From contig CBDUZW010000037.1 of the NCBI GenBank assembly GCA_965371805.1, forward strand, positions 1 to 46,400: a DNA stretch of 46,400 nt, in the 5' to 3' direction. Position 1 is the first letter of the stretch; each line of letters starts with the position of its first letter. Below are positions 42,131 through 46,400 of the stretch, piece by piece. The notes below the pieces were generated by a model. The model did no database searches, had not been told where the DNA came from, and saw only the letters and a list, made by a program, of their open reading frames with translations. A program made the position numbers and the translations under genes. The stretch is from JAOZTV01 sp965371805 (GTDB taxonomy: Bacteria > Acidobacteriota > Aminicenantia > UBA2199).

Positions 42131-43132
42131 TTATTTACCTAGTGTAGCAACCATAACTGCTTTAATTGTATGCAACCTATTTTCTGCTTCATCAAAAACC
42201 AGAGAATGTTTTGATTCAAAAACCTCATCGGTTACTTCCATTCCATCAATTTTGAATTTCTGGAATATTTCCTCTCCAAGAGTAGTATCTCTATTATGGA
42301 AAGCAGGAAGACAATGTAAAAATTTCACATTTGGATTACCCGTTTTTTTAATAATGTCCATATTTACCTGATATGGTTTTAAGAGTTTAATTCTTTCTTC
42401 CCATACTGAATCAGCTTCACCCATTGAAACCCATACATCTGTATAAAGAAAGTCAACACCATCAACTGCGTCTTCTACATTATCAGTTATTGTTATTTTT
42501 GCTCCAGTCTCCTTTGCGATTTCCTTACAAATATTAACCAGCTCGTCTGAAGGTTGGTACTCTTTTGGTGCAGCTACTCTAAAATCCATTCCCATTTTAG
42601 CTGCTCCTACCATCAGAGAATTTCCCATATTATTTCTCCCATCACCGAGATAGCAAAAAGCTATATCGCTTAATGGTTTGTCTGAATGTTCAATCATTGT
42701 CATAAAGTCAGCTAAAATTTGCGTAGGATGATATTCATTTGTTAAACCATTCCATACTGGTACTCCAGCATATTTTCCCAGTTCTTCAACTATTTCCTGA
42801 CCAAATCCTCTATATTCAATCCCATCGTACATTCTGCCTAAAACTCTTGCAGTATCTTTCATTGTCTCTTTTTTACCAATCTGTGAACCGGAAGGTCCTA
42901 GATAAGTAACGTGTGCACCTTGATCAAGCGCTGCTACTTCGAAAGCACATCGTGTTCTTGTTGAAGCCTTTTCAAATATTAAGGCAATGTTTTTTCCTTC
43001 CATCAATTTTTGTTCAGTGCCATTATACTTAGCTTTTTTTAAATCAATTGATAGATCCAGTAAAAATTTTATTTCCTTTTGTGAAAAGTCCAATAATTTT
43101 AAAAAATTTCTGTTTCTTAGATTATAACCCAT
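42131..43132 (-). CDS. argF: Ornithine carbamoyltransferase
   Basis: A 333-residue transcarbamylase converting carbamoyl phosphate and ornithine to citrulline. All key motifs are present: carbamoyl-phosphate site KASTRTRCAFE (STRTR 57-61), HPTQ (135-138), ornithine loop DVWVSMG (232-238) and FLHCLPAFH (HCLP 273-276). Length and the start NLRNRNFLKLLDFS match the OTC branch that includes both anabolic ArgF and catabolic ArcB; no arginine deiminase or carbamate kinase gene is nearby to decide. AAGGAG precedes the ATG, 21 bases after the metallo-hydrolase gene. Confidence 0.95.
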   Translation of the reverse strand: MGYNLRNRNFLKLLDFSQKEIKFLLDLSIDLKKAKYNGTEQKLMEGKNIALIFEKASTRTRCAFEVAALDQGAHVTYLGPSGSQIGKKETMKDTARVLGRMYDGIEYRGFGQEIVEELGKYAGVPVWNGLTNEYHPTQILADFMTMIEHSDKPLSDIAFCYLGDGRNNMGNSLMVGAAKMGMDFRVAAPKEYQPSDELVNICKEIAKETGAKITITDNVEDAVDGVDFLYTDVWVSMGEADSVWEERIKLLKPYQVNMDIIKKTGNPNVKFLHCLPAFHNRDTTLGEEIFQKFKIDGMEVTDEVFESKHSLVFDEAENRLHTIKAVMVATLGK

Positions 43133-43153
43133 TATTTTCTCCTTAATTTGTTT

Positions 43154-44116
43154 TTATTTTTGATTATGTTCTATATAAAGAGCTGCTCCCTGTGCATTTA
43201 GTGTGAAGTCAATTTCAAGCAGCTTTCTTTCTTCTTCTGTTAAATTGCATTCTCTATGTTTTTTTATAATACTTTCAAATCTTTCATATATGATTTTTTC
43301 TAAATTATCTGAAAGTACCTTATATCTTAGTCCTGAAGAATATAATTCATTCCCTTTTTTAACAATGAATTCTATCCAGTCTTTTAATTGGTCTGCAGCA
43401 GAACTTATGTTTTTTATTGATCCAAAGTGAGTTAAACAAATATTTTCTGGTTTTAATTTAACAATTCTATTTATAGAGTCAATTGCAGACTCAGGGTCAA
43501 ACTGAGTAGGGGAGGAAGATGGAAATAAAATATGCTCGGATCCAAAAGTGAAATCTGGATATCCAATTCCGAATGCATCTCCGGAGAAAATAGTTTTTGT
43601 TTTTTTATCAAATATTGAAATATGATGTTTTGCGTGACCTAAAGTTTCAAATAGGAATAATTCTCTATCTCCAAGATTTAATGTTTCTATGCTTTGAACA
43701 GAATGTATTCTGTTTTTTTCTATAGGGAGAATGTCACCATACATCTCTTTATATTTATTTTCTCCATAAACATTTTTAACGCTTTCAATTAGTTTTTCAG
43801 GAGAAACCATATGTCTACTTCCTCTAGAATGCAGTACCAATTTTGCGTTTGGGAGTTCTCTAATCAGTAAGCCTGCACCTCCAGCATGGTCAAGATGGAT
43901 ATGTGTAAGAATAAGTAATTTAACTTGTTCCCTTCTTATATTTAATTGCTCAAGCCCTTCAAGTATTCTGGGAATTGCATGATTTGTATTGGTTTCAATA
44001 ATAGCTGCTTCATTGTTTTCTAATATAATATAACTGGCAGCATATTTTTTCCTATTCAGGTACCCTGTATCTATTAAATAAATTCCATCTGCGATTTTTT
44101 CTGTAATAGTTCCCAT
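43154..44116 (-). CDS. Metallo-beta-lactamase-fold hydrolase
   Basis: A 320-residue MBL-fold protein. Zinc ligands: THIHLDHAGG (HxHxDH, 71-80), GHAKHH (160-165), SGDAFG (178-183) and LTHFG (228-232). A C-terminal helical extension of about 80 residues follows the core, as in quinolinase/lactonase-like or glyoxalase II-like hydrolases. The substrate is not determinable. It is probably co-transcribed with the ornithine carbamoyltransferase gene 21 bases downstream. The ribosome site (GGGA) is weak. Confidence 0.88.
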   Translation of the reverse strand: MGTITEKIADGIYLIDTGYLNRKKYAASYIILENNEAAIIETNTNHAIPRILEGLEQLNIRREQVKLLILTHIHLDHAGGAGLLIRELPNAKLVLHSRGSRHMVSPEKLIESVKNVYGENKYKEMYGDILPIEKNRIHSVQSIETLNLGDRELFLFETLGHAKHHISIFDKKTKTIFSGDAFGIGYPDFTFGSEHILFPSSSPTQFDPESAIDSINRIVKLKPENICLTHFGSIKNISSAADQLKDWIEFIVKKGNELYSSGLRYKVLSDNLEKIIYERFESIIKKHRECNLTEEERKLLEIDFTLNAQGAALYIEHNQK

Positions 44117-44143
44117 TTTTTATTCCCAAAATAGTGTTTATCA

Positions 44144-44170
44144 CTGAAGGTAAGGAGACCTTACCTTCAG
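44144..44170. terminator. Stem-loop after the EF-G-like gene without T-tract
   Basis: CTGAAGGTAAGG (44144-44155), a 3-base loop and CCTTACCTTCAG (44159-44170) form a perfect 12-bp stem 22 bases after the stop codon at 44193. There is no T-run in either direction, so it may be an attenuating or RNA-protecting hairpin, or a factor-assisted terminator. Confidence 0.6.
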
Positions 44171-44192
44171 ATTATTTAAAATTTAAACTAGA

Positions 44193-46277
44193 TTAATCCT
44201 CTTCTTCTTCTCTTACCCTACCATCTGCAACTGCATCAGCAATAATTTTTTTCTGCAAATGAGATGGAACTTCTGCGTAATGGTCTAATTCCATGAAGTA
44301 TGTACCCCTGCCGCCTGTAATAGATATAAGGTTTGGATTGAAATCAAGCATTTCAACCATAGGTACAGCAGCTTTTATAATTGTATTTTTGCCTCTTGTT
44401 TCCATTCCCTGAATTCTGCCTCGTCTACCACTGAGATTACCATTTATATCTCCCATAAACTCTTCTGGTGCAACAACTTCAACAACCATTACTGGTTCAA
44501 GGATAGTTGGTTTTCCCTCTGCAAGGCCTTTTTTAAATGCCTTCGAAGCAGCAATCTTAAATGCCATATCTGAACTATCAACATCATGATAACTTCCATC
44601 ATATAGATCTACTTTAAAGTCTACAACTGGATAGCCGGCAAGCATACCTTTTACCAAGGATTCTCTTATACCTTTTTCAACTGCCGGGATATAGTTTTTA
44701 GGAATAGAACCACCAAAAATACTTTCAATAAACTCAAAGCCTCTTCCTCTTGGTAATGGACCCATTTTGATTAAAACATGTCCGTATTGTCCTCTTCCAC
44801 CACTTTGTTTTTTATATTTTATCTCAATATCTGTGTTCTTTTTAATTGTTTCAAGATATGGGACCTTAGGCGGTTTCATTGAGACTTCAACACCATATTT
44901 CTTCTTTAATTTATTTACAATTAATTCAACATGAAGCTGTCCATTTCCAGATATAACTAATTCTTTAGTCTGAACATCTCTATCTGTCCTGACGGTAGGA
45001 TCTTCTTCAATGATCTTTTGGAGAGAAACTGATATTTTACCCTCATCTGCTCTGGATTTTGGCTCAATTGCGAATGATATGGATGGAATAGGGAATTTGA
45101 ATTCCGGGAAAATTACTTTATCTTTTTTTGTGCTGAATGTATCTCCTGTTTGAGTTTCCTTTAATTTTGCCATAGCAACTATATCACCGGTGCAGACAGT
45201 TTCCGCAGGTTCCTGTGTTTTTCCCTGAAGAAAGAATAAATTTCCAACTCTTTCTTCAGTTTCTTTATTTGAATTATAGTATGAAGAGTCAGGTTTAAAC
45301 TCACCTGATAGGATTTTTATTATTGATATCTTTCCAGTAAATGGATCAGATATCGTTTTAAATATAAGACCTGAAATAGTTCCTTTTGGATCAGGTTTAA
45401 CAGTTCCATCTATTGTATCAAATTCTCCAACTTCTAAAATAGAGGGTGAATAATTAATAACAAAATCTAGAAGGTGTGCGACACCAATATTTGTAAGTGC
45501 ATCAATAATTAATACCGGATATACTTCCCGGGCTATAATTCCAGCTTTTAAACCTTTCAGGATTTCCTCAGGACTAAGATCGCCATTATCAAAATATTTC
45601 TCCATTAATTGTTCATCACTCTCGGCGATTTTTTCGATTAAGGCTTCACGTGCTGAATCAACTTCCTCAGCTAGGTCTGCCGGAATATCAATTTCTTCAA
45701 AAGTTCCTTTCTCGTCGGTGCTGTATTTAAAAGCTTTTTTTGAAATAAGATCTACAATGCCTGAAAAATCTGAACCATTTCCAATTGGAAGCTGTATAGG
45801 AATAGCGTTTTTTCCAAAAGATTCAACAATTGATTGATAAGTTGTCTCAAAATTTGCAAGCTCTTTTGTCATTTTGTTAACAGCAAGGATCATTGGTTTA
45901 CCCAATTCTGTCATACTATCGAATATTTTTTCGGATTGAACTTCGACTCCCTCAGTTGCATTAACAAGCATAAGTCCTGTTTCTGCAGCTCTCAATGCGA
46001 CTCTTGATTCCCAAATGAAATTTGCAAATCCTGGTGTGTCTATTAAGTTAACTTTATACTTATCTTTAACTAAGTAAGCAATTGAGGCTGTAATTGTAAT
46101 CTTCTTTTCAATTTCTTCTTCATCGTAATCAGTTATAGTGTTACCCTGGTCTGTTTTTCCAAGTCTGTTTACCATACCTGTATTAAAAAGTAGTGCTGAT
46201 GTAAGGCTTGTTTTTCCTGTCTGACCATGCCCGACAATTGCAATATTCCTTATTTTTTCACTTTCAAATTTAGCCAT
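44193..46277 (-). CDS. Elongation factor G-like GTPase with altered NKxD motif
   Basis: A 694-residue translational GTPase. G1 is VGHGQTGKT (15-23), G3 DTPGF (80-84); G4 reads NKMT (134-137) where NKxD is expected. Domains II-V follow: GLIFKTISDPFTGKISIIKI, ELVISGNGQLHVELIVNKL, KKQSGGRGQYGHVLIKMGPL and the C-terminal MVEMLDFNPNLISITGGRG. The short insert-free layout and GHGQ loop place it among EF-G paralogs (EF-G2-like) rather than the main fusA. The start at 46277 has GGAGGAG; an in-frame ATG 33 bases upstream lies beyond the ribosome site. It could act in translocation, ribosome recycling or tetracycline-like protection; the loss of the guanine-specifying Asp is confirmed from the codons AAC AAA ATG ACA. 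Confidence 0.9.
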   Translation of the reverse strand: MAKFESEKIRNIAIVGHGQTGKTSLTSALLFNTGMVNRLGKTDQGNTITDYDEEEIEKKITITASIAYLVKDKYKVNLIDTPGFANFIWESRVALRAAETGLMLVNATEGVEVQSEKIFDSMTELGKPMILAVNKMTKELANFETTYQSIVESFGKNAIPIQLPIGNGSDFSGIVDLISKKAFKYSTDEKGTFEEIDIPADLAEEVDSAREALIEKIAESDEQLMEKYFDNGDLSPEEILKGLKAGIIAREVYPVLIIDALTNIGVAHLLDFVINYSPSILEVGEFDTIDGTVKPDPKGTISGLIFKTISDPFTGKISIIKILSGEFKPDSSYYNSNKETEERVGNLFFLQGKTQEPAETVCTGDIVAMAKLKETQTGDTFSTKKDKVIFPEFKFPIPSISFAIEPKSRADEGKISVSLQKIIEEDPTVRTDRDVQTKELVISGNGQLHVELIVNKLKKKYGVEVSMKPPKVPYLETIKKNTDIEIKYKKQSGGRGQYGHVLIKMGPLPRGRGFEFIESIFGGSIPKNYIPAVEKGIRESLVKGMLAGYPVVDFKVDLYDGSYHDVDSSDMAFKIAASKAFKKGLAEGKPTILEPVMVVEVVAPEEFMGDINGNLSGRRGRIQGMETRGKNTIIKAAVPMVEMLDFNPNLISITGGRGTYFMELDHYAEVPSHLQKKIIADAVADGRVREEEED

Positions 46278-46312
46278 AAAAACTCCTCCAAAATTTCTTT
46301 TTATTAACATAA

Positions 46313-46341
46313 ATGATAAAAGAAATCCAAACCTTTGTCAA
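46313..46341 (-). promoter_or_regulatory. Promoter of the EF-G-like gene
   Basis: On the minus strand a perfect TTGACA (46336-46341), a 17-base spacer and TATCAT (46313-46318), 35 bases before the ATG at 46277. Confidence 0.75.
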
Positions 46342-46400
46342 GTAGTTGTACGAGTCCATAACATATTAGATTTAAAAGAATTTTTAATCACCATATTCGT

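Noticed and set aside
1..46400. CRISPR array, rRNA or tRNA genes
   Set aside because: No regularly spaced short repeats and no conserved RNA gene signatures were seen on either strand.

Overview
The window is an AT-rich chromosomal segment of a Gram-negative bacterium. The outer membrane is implied by an Oar-like TonB-type receptor, several predicted outer-membrane beta-barrels and two GspG-like pseudopilins. The phylum cannot be fixed by eye. An Acidobacteriota/Aminicenantes-like or other deep-branching lineage would fit the Oar receptor, the GlgE pathway, the XPB-Bax1 pair and the IorAB of anaerobic amino-acid metabolism, but this is only a guess. Coding density is high, no stretch above 300 bases lacks a gene, and I see no rRNA, tRNA or CRISPR array.

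Layout. 97-1901 (-): two pseudopilins and a small beta-sandwich protein. 1977-4168 (-): iorA-iorB, then a Crp/Fnr-family regulator (4262-4939). 5110-9493: a cassette with a divergent outer-membrane barrel, an ECF sigma factor, an anti-sigma gene broken by one in-frame TAA, a secreted caspase fused to a predicted barrel, and a second small barrel. Related repeats in inverted orientation flank this cassette. 9683-12517 (-): a gluzincin-like protease/beta-propeller/barrel protein, followed by an ACT-like protein, a GT4 glycosyltransferase, a J-like/TPR protein and coaE (to 17043). 17137-20403 (+): glgM-like and glgE, a two-gene alpha-glucan pathway. 20561-23692: Oar-like receptor with a clear terminator. 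23811-24737: diacylglycerol-kinase-family protein. 24724-28623 (-): a tight five-gene operon (Fe-S PD-(D/E)XK nuclease, methyltransferase, UbiA-type transferase, MgtC-like protein, RdgB), then rpsT. 29104-33343 (+): nucleoside kinase, HPt, PfkB kinase and an NHL/TPR protein. 33523-36115 (-): an XPB helicase and Bax1-like nuclease pair. 36305-41223 (+): membrane spermidine-synthase-like protein, RsbRD-like protein, secreted TPR protein. 41245-46277 (-): HD phosphohydrolase, ornithine carbamoyltransferase, metallo-beta-lactamase-fold hydrolase and a variant EF-G.

The candidate for a little-described system is the sigma/anti-sigma/caspase-barrel cassette: an envelope caspase probably expressed under its own ECF sigma factor, with accessory barrels and repeat boundaries. 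Two other patterns run across the window. One is a set of large symmetric palindromic elements of 160-182 bp between genes, one of which supplies the last codons and stop of the Bax1-like gene. The other is a set of genes with no Shine-Dalgarno sequence whose -10 box lies only 5-10 bases before the ATG, which suggests leaderless transcripts. Those promoters also decided several start codons (coaE, XPB).
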